NCBI RefSeq assembly: GCF_900114255.1
Contig: NZ_FOSL01000008.1
Span: 1 to 64,000 of the forward strand
DNA from: Neomesorhizobium albiziae
Lineage (GTDB): Bacteria; Pseudomonadota; Alphaproteobacteria; Rhizobiales; Rhizobiaceae
DNA: 64,000 nt
Reading direction: 5' to 3'
The position numbers were made by a program, and so were the translations under genes. Shown piece after piece: positions 27,490 through 36,403 of the stretch. A model generated the notes under the pieces. The model was not told where the DNA came from, ran no database searches, and saw only the letters and a list, made by a program, of their open reading frames with translations. The stretch's first letter is position 1. Each line of letters starts with the position of its first letter.

Positions 27490-27724
27490 AGTCCGTTCCT
27501 GAATATTCGACTTTCGGCCGCTGATATCAGACCGCGAGCGGCCTAGAAAGCACTGTTGCCATGCGTCCGTTTGGCACAATCAGCGCCGGCGTTACCGGCG
27601 GTTGCGATCTTAACCACAAGAATCGGCGCAAATGACGGCAGCGGATACCGGCCGGCTCCAGTCCGGTCGAGAACCCGCGCCGCGCCGAAATATAATGTGA
27701 TCCCGGTGTCGCCCGCAGTGGCGG

Positions 27725-28078
27725 TCAGTAGAAGAAGCGTTCTTCGACGATCTTGCCGTCCTTGACAGTATAGATGCCGACTTCGTCCATCACAACACGC
27801 TCACCAGTCTCCTTTGGCGTCACGTCCAGCTTGAAACGAACGGCAAATTGGTCCCCGTTGACGAAGGGTCCTTCGACCGAACCGCCATGAAGTTCGTGAT
27901 TCTCATTCCACCAATCGCCCTTCTGCTTGACGGCCTCTTTGCCTTTGCAGACCGCCATTGGGCCATCCATGGCTTCGTAGCTCACTATGTTGTCGGAGTT
28001 GTATTTCTTGGCAGCGCCTTCGTGGTCGCCCTGGCTGAGCAGGTCGGTAAAGGCCTTTGCGAGTTCAGCAGTGGTCAT
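27725..28078 (-). CDS. SnoaL/NTF2-like small protein (117 aa)
   Basis: A 117-residue protein starting MTTAELAKAFTDLLSQGDHE, with a cone-fold NTF2-like pattern: helix, then AKKYNSDNIVSYEA, a middle segment DWWNENHELHGGSVEGPFVN, and two C-terminal strands FAVRFKLDVT and DEVGIYTVKDGKIVEERFFY. The final 'YTVKDGKIVEERF' is typical of the SnoaL-like family (limonene-epoxide hydrolase/ketosteroid isomerase fold). A strong ribosome site (GGAGG) precedes the ATG at 28078. Many members are of unknown function; an enzymatic role cannot be stated. It is monocistronic between wbpE-like and frcK. Confidence 0.85.
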   Translation of the reverse strand: MTTAELAKAFTDLLSQGDHEGAAKKYNSDNIVSYEAMDGPMAVCKGKEAVKQKGDWWNENHELHGGSVEGPFVNGDQFAVRFKLDVTPKETGERVVMDEVGIYTVKDGKIVEERFFY

Positions 28079-28217
28079 CAGCGTTTCCTCCGGGATGAAA
28101 TGGCAACGCTCATCCAACTCCCAACGCATTGATTTTACCACCATGGCCAGGCGGGCTCCTGACAACTGATGTCAGTTGAAGCATCTCCCCGCGCCCGAAG
28201 AGAGCAAGCATGCGGCG

Positions 28218-29141
28218 CTACCCGAGTTCGTTGCGCCAGGGCGGATTGGCGCCGGCACGCGAGACCGTCACCGCCGCCGCTTTGACGCCGAGCTTCAGGG
28301 CCGCGCGGATCGTCTCTGCGGGGAGATCTGCCAGTGCCGCCTTGGTCAATACGCCGTTCTCGTGCAGCGAGGCGAGCACGCCGGCATTGAACGTGTCCCC
28401 GGCGCCGACCGTATCGACGACTGTCACTTTTTCGGCGTCGACGGTAACCGTATGGTGGCGCGAATAGGCGATGGCGCCACGGCTGCCGCGGGTCATGACG
28501 ATCAGCTTCGGACTACCCTCCAGCCATCGCGCGATCACCTCCTCGTGCGTGCCCGGTTCGCCGAACCAGCCGAGGTCTTCGTCCGAAAGCTTGACGATGT
28601 CGGCCATCGCCATCATCCGGCGGATCCGGTCAAGATGTTTTTGCCGGTCGGGAATGAAGCCGGGCCGGATGTTGGGGTCGAGCATGGTCACGCGCTGGCC
28701 GTGCTCGCGCTGCATCAGCGCCTCGTAGGTGGAGCCGCAGGGCTCCGGGATCAGGCTGATGGCGCCGAACAACATCGCGTTGACGTTCTCATCCAGTGTC
28801 GGAAGGTCGTCCTGCGAAAGCATCCGGCCGGCGGTGTTCTCGTCATAGAACGCATAGGACGCGTGGCCGTCGACCAGCCGCACGAAGGCAAGCGTCGTCG
28901 GCCGGTCCGAAATCGCCGCATAGTCGGCGCTGACATGGCTGGCGGCCAGAACCTCGCGCAATTGCTGTCCGAATAGGTCGGAAGAAATGCCGGAGAAGAA
29001 GCCGACCGGAATGCGCAGCCGCCCCAGCGCGATGGCCGAGTTGAAGACCGCGCCGCCCGCATAGGGTGCGAACGCAGTTTCGCCGGCGGTGCTTTCGCGT
29101 GGCAGCATGTCGATCAGCGCTTCGCCGCAACACAGGATCAT
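28218..29141 (-). CDS. frcK: Fructokinase, PfkB family (FrcK)
   Basis: A 307-residue PfkB-type sugar kinase that phosphorylates a hexose, here most likely fructose given the neighbours. Visible are the N-terminal CCGEALIDMLP, the substrate-side glycine pair YAGGAVFNSAIALGRL (about 27-42), LDPNIRPGF (about 153), and the catalytic/anion-hole motif DTVGAGDTFNAG (about 244-255, catalytic Asp in GAGD). It follows frcR on the same strand with a 133-base gap, so it is transcribed away from frcBCA, unlike the S. meliloti order I recall, where frcK follows frcA. It turns incoming fructose into a hexose phosphate for central metabolism. Confidence 0.88.
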   Translation of the reverse strand: MILCCGEALIDMLPRESTAGETAFAPYAGGAVFNSAIALGRLRIPVGFFSGISSDLFGQQLREVLAASHVSADYAAISDRPTTLAFVRLVDGHASYAFYDENTAGRMLSQDDLPTLDENVNAMLFGAISLIPEPCGSTYEALMQREHGQRVTMLDPNIRPGFIPDRQKHLDRIRRMMAMADIVKLSDEDLGWFGEPGTHEEVIARWLEGSPKLIVMTRGSRGAIAYSRHHTVTVDAEKVTVVDTVGAGDTFNAGVLASLHENGVLTKAALADLPAETIRAALKLGVKAAAVTVSRAGANPPWRNELG

Positions 29142-29274
29142 GCAGGTCCCTTTCCGGTGATGGTCCAGACAATGAGGCTGGCGTAGAGGTCTTGAGCGAC
29201 AGTTGCAACCGTGGGCGTGGCGTGCCGTTCGATCCGGCGGCGGGATTGCCGGACTACGGCGTCAGGGGGCACCA

Positions 29275-30504
29275 TCATGGCCCCTTCGACGACAGGGCGT
29301 TGGCGCTGATCAGAAACCGTTCCGAAAGTGGCAGGCTGGCACCTCCGAGCGCGCGTGCGTGAATGCCGACGGTGCCTTCGCGCACCGAGGGAATGTGCAG
29401 GCCTTCGACGTCCACCTTGCCGATCGCCGCCTGGGTGGCGGCGACCAGCCGCTCCCGCACCGACGCCGGCATCCAGCCGTCAATGATGGCGGCCTCGAAA
29501 TCGATGACGGAAGAGGCCGAAACGATGCCGTAGGCGAGGGCGGAAGCTGCCCCTTCGATCCAGTCGTCCAGCTCTTCGCCGAGGTCGCCCCAGTCTTCAG
29601 GGGACGACCACAGCTGCGAAGTCTCCTTGCCCTTGGCGTTCAGCGCCTGCTCGAGGATGGCGATCGAGGCGACGTCGATGAGCTGTGTCGGCTTCCCCGC
29701 CGGGCCGGGCACCGGCATCGAACCCAGCGCTCCGGCATTGCCGGACTGGCCGCTGTAGAGGCTGCCGTTGAGCACGACGCCGCCGCCGGCGAAGGCGCCG
29801 ATGTAGAAATAGATGAAGTCCCTGAGCGCGCCGGTTTGTCCGAACACCAATTCGGCGCCGCAGGCCGACGTGGCGTCGTTCTGCAGGTAGACCGGAAAAC
29901 TGCATTCGGCCTGGATTTCGGCGCGGATATCGCGATGGCGCCATGCATCCATAATCTCGCGTGGCGCGCCCGCCGTATCGGCCCAGTTCCAGAGCTCGAA
30001 CGGCATCGCGATGCCGAGGCCGGCGATCCGCTTGTCCTGGGCAGCGGTCAGGCCGGCGCGAATATCGGCAAGCCCGCCGGTGACGAATTCGACGGTCTCG
30101 CGCGGCGCCGGATACCGGTAGGACATCTGCCTGGATGCCCGCACCTTGCCGAGGAAATCGATCAGCACCAGTTCTGCGCTGCGGCGGCCGATCTTCAGGC
30201 CCAGGAAGTAGGCGCCGTCAGGGTTCAGCGCCATCGGGATCGACGGCTGGCCGATCTTGCCGCGCACCGGTTCCTGACGGATGAAGAGGCCTTCCTTCTC
30301 CAGCTCGCGCATGATCACCGAGACGGTCTGCGCCGAAAGCCCCGTCATGCGGGCGATATCGGTCTTGGCGAGGCTGCCGTGCCGGCGCACCAGGGACAGC
30401 ACGACCCGCTCGTTGGCGTCGCGCATGCCGCTCTGGTTGGTGCCGCGATGGAAGCGGCTCTCGGCCGGCTCGCCCGGCCGTATCGTGGGGTTTCCGGTTT
30501 CCAC
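29275..30504 (-). CDS. frcR: ROK-family transcriptional regulator of the fructose operon (FrcR)
   Basis: A 409-residue ROK repressor. The winged helix is at about residues 30-85 (ERVVLSLVRRHGSLAKTDIA, RMTGLSAQTVSVIMRELEKE), followed by the sugar-kinase-like ROK domain with GLGIAMPFE (about 159) and QNDATSACGAELVFG (about 207). FIYFYIGAFAGGGVVLNG is at about 227. The usual zinc-binding CxCGxxGC motif is absent: the segment reads SGNAGALGSMPVPG. The start is GTG 30504, with GGAGG seven bases upstream. It is divergent from frcB and the intergenic region carries a palindrome, so it probably represses both directions until sugar binds. Confidence 0.88.
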   Translation of the reverse strand: METGNPTIRPGEPAESRFHRGTNQSGMRDANERVVLSLVRRHGSLAKTDIARMTGLSAQTVSVIMRELEKEGLFIRQEPVRGKIGQPSIPMALNPDGAYFLGLKIGRRSAELVLIDFLGKVRASRQMSYRYPAPRETVEFVTGGLADIRAGLTAAQDKRIAGLGIAMPFELWNWADTAGAPREIMDAWRHRDIRAEIQAECSFPVYLQNDATSACGAELVFGQTGALRDFIYFYIGAFAGGGVVLNGSLYSGQSGNAGALGSMPVPGPAGKPTQLIDVASIAILEQALNAKGKETSQLWSSPEDWGDLGEELDDWIEGAASALAYGIVSASSVIDFEAAIIDGWMPASVRERLVAATQAAIGKVDVEGLHIPSVREGTVGIHARALGGASLPLSERFLISANALSSKGP

Positions 30505-30561
30505 CGGGCGCCTCCGTTCCCGTTATGCTTTTTGCGGACAATGCTGCCAACCGGAGGATGT

Positions 30562-30595
30562 GTCAATAATAAATAAGAGTGATTTATTAATTGAC
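30562..30595. promoter_or_regulatory. Palindrome between frcR and frcB, probable FrcR operator
   Basis: GTCAATAATAAAT at 30562-30574 and ATTTATTAATTGAC at 30582-30595 form an inverted repeat with one extra base in one arm. AT-rich dyads with AAATAA/TTTATT blocks are the kind of site bound by ROK repressors. Its right end overlaps a TTGACA (30591-30596) that may be a -35 box toward frcB. Confidence 0.55.
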
Positions 30596-30707
30596 ACAGC
30601 TGGAAATTTGATGTTTCGTGGCTGCCAACATCCGGGCCGCGGGAGTGCCTGGATGCTTGTCCGGCGCCGGCTACCGGCGTCAGTTTGCTTCACTGGGAGG
30701 AGTTATC

Positions 30708-31742
30708 GTGACCAAGACCGCTTTCTTGAAATCGTCCGTGTTCGCTGCAGCCGCGGTGGCTTTGATGGGCCTTGCCGCGCCCGCATCGGCGCAGGAGGTC
30801 GGCGCCTGCCTGATCACCAAGACCGACACCAATCCTTTCTTCGTCAAGATGAAGGAGGGCGCCACGGCCAAGGCCAAGGAACTGGGCGTCAACCTGAAAT
30901 CCTACGCCGGCAAGGTCGATGGCGACTCCGAAAGCCAGGTCGCGGCGATCGAAAGCTGCATTGCCGACGGCGCCAAGGGCATCCTGCTCACCGCCTCGGA
31001 TACCAAAGGCATCGTCTCGACTGTCAAGAAGGCGCGCGATGCCGGCATCCTGGTGATCGCACTCGACACCCCGCTCGATCCGCTTGATGCCGCCGATGCG
31101 ACCTTTGCGACCGACAATTTCGAGGCCGGGCGGCTGATCGGCGCGTGGGCCGCCGCGACGCTCGGCGACAAGGCCAAGGAGGCAAAGATCGGCTTCCTCG
31201 ATCTGACGCCGGACCAGCCGACTGTCGATGTGCTGCGCGACCAGGGCTTCATGGCCGGCTTCGGAATCGACACCAAGGACGTCAACAAGATTGGCGACGA
31301 GGACGATCCGCGCATTGTCGGCCACGACGTCACCAACGGCAATGAGGAGGGCGGCCGCAAGGCGATGGAGAACCTTCTGCAGAAGGACAACACCATCAAC
31401 GTCATCCACACCATCAACGAGCCTGCCGCGGTCGGCGCCTACCAGGCGCTCAAGGCTGTCGGCCTGGAAGGCCAGGTGTTGATCGTCTCGGTCGACGGCG
31501 GCTGCCCGGGTGTCAAGTCGGTGACCGAGGGCGTCATCGGCGCCACTTCGCAGCAATATCCTCTGCTGATGGCCTCGCTTGGCATCGAGGCGATCGCCGC
31601 ATTCGCCAAGGACGGCACCAAGCCGAAGCCGACCGAAGGCAAGGATTTCTTCGACACCGGCGTCAACCTCGTCACCGACAAGCCTGCCAATGGGGTCACC
31701 TCGATCGACACCAAGGAAGGCACGGCCAAGTGCTGGGGCTGA
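30708..31742 (+). CDS. frcB: Fructose ABC transporter substrate-binding protein FrcB
   Basis: A 344-residue periplasmic binding protein of the ribose/fructose type (Peripla_BP_4). It starts at GTG 30708, nine bases after GGGAGGAG. The first 26 residues are a signal peptide ending ASAQE. The mature part opens with [19 protein letters not shown] (sugar-contacting loop), then [28 protein letters not shown] (about 112), and [20 protein letters not shown] (about 266-285). It is followed by frcC after a GC-rich hairpin. Its likely sugar is fructose by resemblance to FrcB; mannose or ribose uptake is possible as the S. meliloti system takes these too. Confidence 0.9.
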   Translation: MTKTAFLKSSVFAAAAVALMGLAAPASAQEVGACLITKTDTNPFFVKMKEGATAKAKELGVNLKSYAGKVDGDSESQVAAIESCIADGAKGILLTASDTKGIVSTVKKARDAGILVIALDTPLDPLDAADATFATDNFEAGRLIGAWAAATLGDKAKEAKIGFLDLTPDQPTVDVLRDQGFMAGFGIDTKDVNKIGDEDDPRIVGHDVTNGNEEGGRKAMENLLQKDNTINVIHTINEPAAVGAYQALKAVGLEGQVLIVSVDGGCPGVKSVTEGVIGATSQQYPLLMASLGIEAIAAFAKDGTKPKPTEGKDFFDTGVNLVTDKPANGVTSIDTKEGTAKCWG

Positions 31743-31771
31743 TTACCTTTTAAGCAGAACATCACCAAAAG

Positions 31772-31793
31772 GGCCGGGGCTTGATCCCCGGCC
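31772..31793 (+). terminator. Intercistronic hairpin between frcB and frcC
   Basis: GGCCGGGG-N6-CCCCGGCC, a perfect eight-base stem, 29 bases after the frcB stop and without a T run. Hairpins at this position usually protect the binding-protein mRNA or lower expression of the membrane genes. Acting as a full terminator is unlikely. Confidence 0.6.
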
Positions 31794-31905
31794 GGTTTGG
31801 GCGGACGATGCGATTGCCGTCCGCCCGACACATGCGGCGCCAGACCGATGACGCGGCGGTGTTGATCCCGTGCGCTCTCGATCGCGCTCAGGTTGGAGGA
31901 AAGAA

Positions 31906-32970
31906 ATGGCCCAGGCTCAGGAATTCGAGAAGGTGCTGTCGGATAGCGACAAGAGCGTCGCATCTTTCGACGAACACGGCGTATCGCTGCTGAGGCGGGT
32001 CCAGCATTTCCTGCATGGAAATCCGGCGGCTGTGCCGCTGATCGTCCTGGTGCTGTCGATCATCATCTTCGGCGTAGCCATCGGCGGCCGCTTTTTCTCC
32101 TCCTACACCTTGACGCTCATCCTGCAGCAGATTGCCGTCGTGGGCATCCTGGGTGCGGCGCAAACCCTGGTCATCCTGACGGCGGGCATTGACCTGTCTA
32201 TCGGCGTGGTCATGGTGATCTCTGCAGTGGTTATGGGCAATTTCGCCGTAGGCTACGGCTGGCCGGCGATCATCGCCGTTCCCGTCGGTCTGCTGGTCGG
32301 CGCGCTGTGCGGGCTGCTGAACGGGGCTCTTGTCGCCTATGTTAAGCTGCCGCCTTTCATCGTGACGCTGGGCACGTGGAACGTCATCATGGCGACGAAC
32401 TTTATCTACTCCGCCAACGAGACGATCCGCGAGGCAGACGTTTCCGCACAAGCGCCTTTGCTGCATCTGTTCGGCACCAGTTTCAAGGTCGGGAACGCGG
32501 TGCTGACCCTCGGCGTGATCGCCATGGTCATCCTGGTGCTTGTCCTCTGGTACGTGCTCAATCACACCGCCTGGGGCAGGCATGTCTACGCGGTCGGCGA
32601 CGATCCCGAAGCAGCAAAGCTCTCCGGCATCCAGACCAAAAAAGTTCTGATGGCGGTCTATTCGCTGGCCGGGCTGATTGCCGCGTTCGCGGCCTGGGTC
32701 GCCATCGGCCGCAATGGTTCGATCTCGCCGTCCTGGGCGGTGACCGACTACAATCTCCAGGCGATCACCGCGACGGTGATCGGGGGTATCTCGCTGTTCG
32801 GCGGGCGCGGCTCGATCCTCGGCACGCTGTTCGGCGCCATGATCGTGGGTGTCGTGTCTATGGGGCTGAACATGCTCGGCGCCGACCCGCAGTGGAAAGT
32901 GTTCCTGACCGGCGTGCTCATCATCGGCGCCGTCGCCATCGACCAGTGGATCAGAAAGGTATCGGCATGA
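31906..32970 (+). CDS. frcC: Fructose ABC transporter permease FrcC
   Basis: A 354-residue inner-membrane permease (BPD_transp_2 family) with about nine to ten hydrophobic spans after a 30-residue polar N-terminus. The family motif GIDLSIGVVMVISAVVMGNF lies at about 101-120, and the cytoplasmic coupling loop AVGDDPEAAKLSGIQTKKVL at about 227. GGISLFGGRGSILGTLFGA is at about 285. Start ATG 31906 behind GGAGGAAAG. Its stop overlaps the frcA start (ATGA). It forms the sugar channel as a homodimer with FrcA. Confidence 0.92.
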   Translation: MAQAQEFEKVLSDSDKSVASFDEHGVSLLRRVQHFLHGNPAAVPLIVLVLSIIIFGVAIGGRFFSSYTLTLILQQIAVVGILGAAQTLVILTAGIDLSIGVVMVISAVVMGNFAVGYGWPAIIAVPVGLLVGALCGLLNGALVAYVKLPPFIVTLGTWNVIMATNFIYSANETIREADVSAQAPLLHLFGTSFKVGNAVLTLGVIAMVILVLVLWYVLNHTAWGRHVYAVGDDPEAAKLSGIQTKKVLMAVYSLAGLIAAFAAWVAIGRNGSISPSWAVTDYNLQAITATVIGGISLFGGRGSILGTLFGAMIVGVVSMGLNMLGADPQWKVFLTGVLIIGAVAIDQWIRKVSA

Positions 32971-33749
32971 GCGTCCAGCCCCTTCTCACCGCGCGCGGTC
33001 TCGTCAAGCGTTATGGCCGCGTCATCGCGCTCAACAATGCCGATTTCGATCTCTATCCCGGCGAAATCCTCGCCGTCATAGGCGACAACGGCGCCGGAAA
33101 ATCCTCGCTCATCAAGGCGATCTCCGGGGCCGTCAATCCCGACGAGGGCGAAATCCAGCTCGAAGGCAAGACGGTGCAGTTCCGTTCGCCGATGGAAGCG
33201 CGCGACGCCGGCATCGAGACCGTCTACCAGAACCTGGCGCTGTCGCCGGCCCTGTCGATCGCCGACAACATGTTCCTCGGCCGCGAGATCCGCAAACCCG
33301 GCATCGCCGGCTCGCTGTTCCGCATGCTCGACCGTTCGACGATGGAAAAGCGGGCGCGCGACAAGCTTACCGAACTCGGCCTGATGACCATCCAGAACAT
33401 CAGCCAGTCGGTCGAAACACTCTCCGGCGGCCAGCGGCAGGGTGTTGCGGTGGCGCGCGCCGCCGCCTTCGGCTCGAAGGTCGTCATCATGGACGAACCG
33501 ACGGCAGCACTCGGTGTCAAGGAATCCCGTCGCGTCCTGGAACTCATCCTCGACGTCAAGAAGCGAGGCATGCCGATCGTGCTGATCTCGCACAACATGC
33601 CGCACGTATTCGAGGTGGCGGACCGCATCCATATCCATCGGCTCGGCCGCCGCCTCACAGTCATCGACCCGAAACAGTACACAATGTCCGACGCTGTCGC
33701 GTTCATGACCGGTGCCAAGAAGCCGCCGGAAGAGGCGCTCGCGGCGTGA
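32967..33749 (+). CDS. frcA: Fructose ABC transporter ATPase FrcA
   Basis: A 260-residue ABC ATPase with a single nucleotide-binding domain. Walker A is GDNGAGKSSLI (about 38-48), the Q-loop is VYQNLALSPALS (about 86), the signature LSGGQRQGVAVARA (about 152), Walker B VVIMDEPTAALG (about 173), and the H-loop LISHNMPHVFEVAD (about 207). Unlike ribose RbsA-type ATPases it has only one domain, as in S. meliloti FrcA. It starts inside the frcC stop. The frcBCA unit ends here; glgP begins 124 bases later. Confidence 0.93.
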   Translation: MSVQPLLTARGLVKRYGRVIALNNADFDLYPGEILAVIGDNGAGKSSLIKAISGAVNPDEGEIQLEGKTVQFRSPMEARDAGIETVYQNLALSPALSIADNMFLGREIRKPGIAGSLFRMLDRSTMEKRARDKLTELGLMTIQNISQSVETLSGGQRQGVAVARAAAFGSKVVIMDEPTAALGVKESRRVLELILDVKKRGMPIVLISHNMPHVFEVADRIHIHRLGRRLTVIDPKQYTMSDAVAFMTGAKKPPEEALAA

Positions 33750-33873
33750 GTTGAAGCAAACGCATGGCAGGCGCGGCAATTTCGCGTTTCCAAATCGATT
33801 GAATCCCCGCTAGTCTTTAGACCGGGAGGAAGAGGATGGTGGTTGTGGCCACCGGCAGAAACGGAACGACTGA

Positions 33874-36342
33874 ATGACCTTGGCGCCAAACTCTGAACTC
33901 CTGAGGCCAATCCTGCACAATTCCGATCCAAAGACCCTCGCAACAGAAATTCTGAAGAGCCTGACCTATCGGCTGGGCAAGGATACGAGCGTTGCCACTC
34001 CGCACGACTGGCTGACCGCCTCGATCAAGGTGGTGCGCGACCGCATCATCGAGCGCTGGATCGAGTCGACCAAGTCGGCCTACGAGCAGAAGGAAAAGCG
34101 GGTCTATTACCTGTCGCTCGAATTCCTCATCGGCCGCCTCATGCGCGACGCCTTCTCCAACATCGGCATGCTGGACAATATGCGCGAGGCGCTTGCCCTG
34201 CTCGGCGTCGAACTCGACGTGATCGCAAAGTTGGAACCTGATGCCGCACTCGGCAATGGCGGCCTTGGCCGTCTGGCCGCCTGCTTCATGGAAAGCATGG
34301 CTACCGTCGACGTGCCGGCGCATGGCTACGGCATCCGCTATGTCCACGGCCTGTTCCGGCAGGAGTTTTCAGATGGCTGGCAGGTCGAATTGCCCGAAAC
34401 CTGGCTCGACCACGGCAATCCGTGGGAATTCGAGCGCCGCGAGCGCTCTTTCGAGGTGGGGTTCGGCGGCACCGTCGAATCCGTGACCTCGAAGGACGGG
34501 CGCCTGGAGCGTCATGTCTGGAAGCCGTCGGAGCGCGTGCTGGCGGTTGCCTACGACACGCCTGTAGTCGGCTGGCGCGGCGAACGCGTCAATACGCTGC
34601 GGCTGTGGTCGGCCATGCCGGTCGATCCGATCCTGCTCGAGGCCTTCAACGCCGGCGACCACATCGGGGCGATGCGCGAAAGCAACAAGGCGGAAGTTCT
34701 CACCCAGGTGCTCTATCCGGCGGATTCGCATCTCGCCGGCCAGGAACTGCGGCTGCGGCAGGAATATTTCTTCTCCGCCGCTTCGCTCGAGGACATCGTC
34801 CAGCGGCATCTCAGCCAATATGGCGAATTGCTGTCGCTGCCGGACAAGGCCGCGATCCATCTCAACGACACCCATCCCGCTGTCGCGGTCGCCGAGCTGA
34901 TGCGGCAGCTGATGGACGCCCATGGCATCGATTTCGACACCGCCTGGGACCTGACCAAGCGCACCTTCGCTTACACAAACCACACGCTGCTGCCGGAAGC
35001 GCTGGAAAGCTGGCCGGTGCCGCTGTTCGAGCGGCTTCTGCCGCGCCATATGCAGATCGTCTACGCGATCAACGCGCAGGTGCTGCTGGAGGCACGTGCC
35101 GCCCAGAAGTTCGACGGAGAGCAGATCGGTCGTATCTCGCTGATCCACGAAGGGTCTGACCGTCGCGTGCGCATGGGCAACCTGGCCTTCGCCGGCTCGC
35201 ATTCGATCAACGGCGTCTCGGCGCTGCACACGGACCTGATGAAGGAAACCGTGTTCGCCGATCTTCACCGGCTCTACCCCGGCCGCATCAACAACAAGAC
35301 CAACGGCATCACGCCGCGCCGCTGGCTGATCCAGTGCAATGCCGGCCTGACCAACCTTGCCCGCGAGGCGATCGGCGATGCCTTCCTCGACGACGTCAAT
35401 CTTCTGTCGGGTCTCGACCCTTTGGCCGACGATGCGGCGTTCCGTGAAAAGTTCGCCGCCGTCAAGCGCGCCAACAAGCAGCGCCTGTCCAGCCTGGTCG
35501 GCGAGCGGCTCGGCATCAAGGTCGATCCGTCGGCCCTGTTCGATATCCAGATCAAGCGCATCCACGAATACAAACGCCAGCTCCTGAACATCGTCGAGGC
35601 GGTGGCGCTCTACGACCAGATCCGCTCTCACCCGGAAAAAGACTGGGAGCCGCGGGTGAAGTTCTTCGGCGGCAAGGCGGCGCCCAGCTACCACAACGCC
35701 AAACTGATCATAAAACTCGCAAACGATGTCGCCCGCGTGATCAACCGTGATCCGGCGGTGCGCGGGCTGCTGAAGATCGTCTTCATCCCCAACTACAATG
35801 TCAGCCTGGCCGAGATCATGGTGCCGGCGGCCGACCTGTCGGAACAGATCTCGACCGCCGGCATGGAGGCGTCGGGCACCGGCAACATGAAGTTCGCGTT
35901 GAACGGCGCCATCACCATCGGCACGCTCGACGGCGCCAATGTCGAGATCAAGGAGCGCGTCGGCGACGACAACATTGTCATCTTCGGCCTGACGGCGGCC
36001 GAGGTCGCCGAACGCCGCGCCAATGGCTACAAGCCGCGCGACATCATCGAGGGCTCGCCGGAATTGGCGCAGGCGCTGTCGGCAATCGCCTCCGGTGTCT
36101 TTTCGCATGACGACCCCGACCGTTACCGTGACCTGATCAACGGCATCTACGACAACGACTGGTTCATGGTCGCCGCCGACTTCGACGCCTTCACCGCAGC
36201 GCAGCGCAAGGTGGATTCGATCTGGAGGAACAGCCCGGAATGGCAGGCCAAGGCGATCCGCAATGTCGCGCGGGTCGGGTGGTTCTCGTCGGATCGCACG
36301 ATCCGTCAATATGCCAGCGAAATCTGGAACGTTCCCGTCTGA
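33874..36342 (+). CDS. glgP: Glycogen phosphorylase GlgP
   Basis: An 822-residue GT35 enzyme that releases glucose 1-phosphate from glycogen ends with phosphate. Conserved parts: RVYYLSLEFLIGRL (about 72), NGGLGRLAACFMESMA (about 127), the HLNDTHPA segment (about 328), and GRINNKTNGITPRRW (about 470). The PLP site EASGTGNMKFALNGAITIGT has the cofactor lysine at about 675. The length matches the bacterial family. It is the first gene of the glycogen operon glgP-glgB-glgC-glgA-pgm-glgX, all on the plus strand. The ribosome site is a weak GGAAC. Confidence 0.97.
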   Translation: MTLAPNSELLRPILHNSDPKTLATEILKSLTYRLGKDTSVATPHDWLTASIKVVRDRIIERWIESTKSAYEQKEKRVYYLSLEFLIGRLMRDAFSNIGMLDNMREALALLGVELDVIAKLEPDAALGNGGLGRLAACFMESMATVDVPAHGYGIRYVHGLFRQEFSDGWQVELPETWLDHGNPWEFERRERSFEVGFGGTVESVTSKDGRLERHVWKPSERVLAVAYDTPVVGWRGERVNTLRLWSAMPVDPILLEAFNAGDHIGAMRESNKAEVLTQVLYPADSHLAGQELRLRQEYFFSAASLEDIVQRHLSQYGELLSLPDKAAIHLNDTHPAVAVAELMRQLMDAHGIDFDTAWDLTKRTFAYTNHTLLPEALESWPVPLFERLLPRHMQIVYAINAQVLLEARAAQKFDGEQIGRISLIHEGSDRRVRMGNLAFAGSHSINGVSALHTDLMKETVFADLHRLYPGRINNKTNGITPRRWLIQCNAGLTNLAREAIGDAFLDDVNLLSGLDPLADDAAFREKFAAVKRANKQRLSSLVGERLGIKVDPSALFDIQIKRIHEYKRQLLNIVEAVALYDQIRSHPEKDWEPRVKFFGGKAAPSYHNAKLIIKLANDVARVINRDPAVRGLLKIVFIPNYNVSLAEIMVPAADLSEQISTAGMEASGTGNMKFALNGAITIGTLDGANVEIKERVGDDNIVIFGLTAAEVAERRANGYKPRDIIEGSPELAQALSAIASGVFSHDDPDRYRDLINGIYDNDWFMVAADFDAFTAAQRKVDSIWRNSPEWQAKAIRNVARVGWFSSDRTIRQYASEIWNVPV

Positions 36343-36403
36343 GGGAATTGTCCAGGCGGCGAAGAAAAGCTTACTGTTGAGGCGGGGGAGGGAAACGGTC
36401 TGC

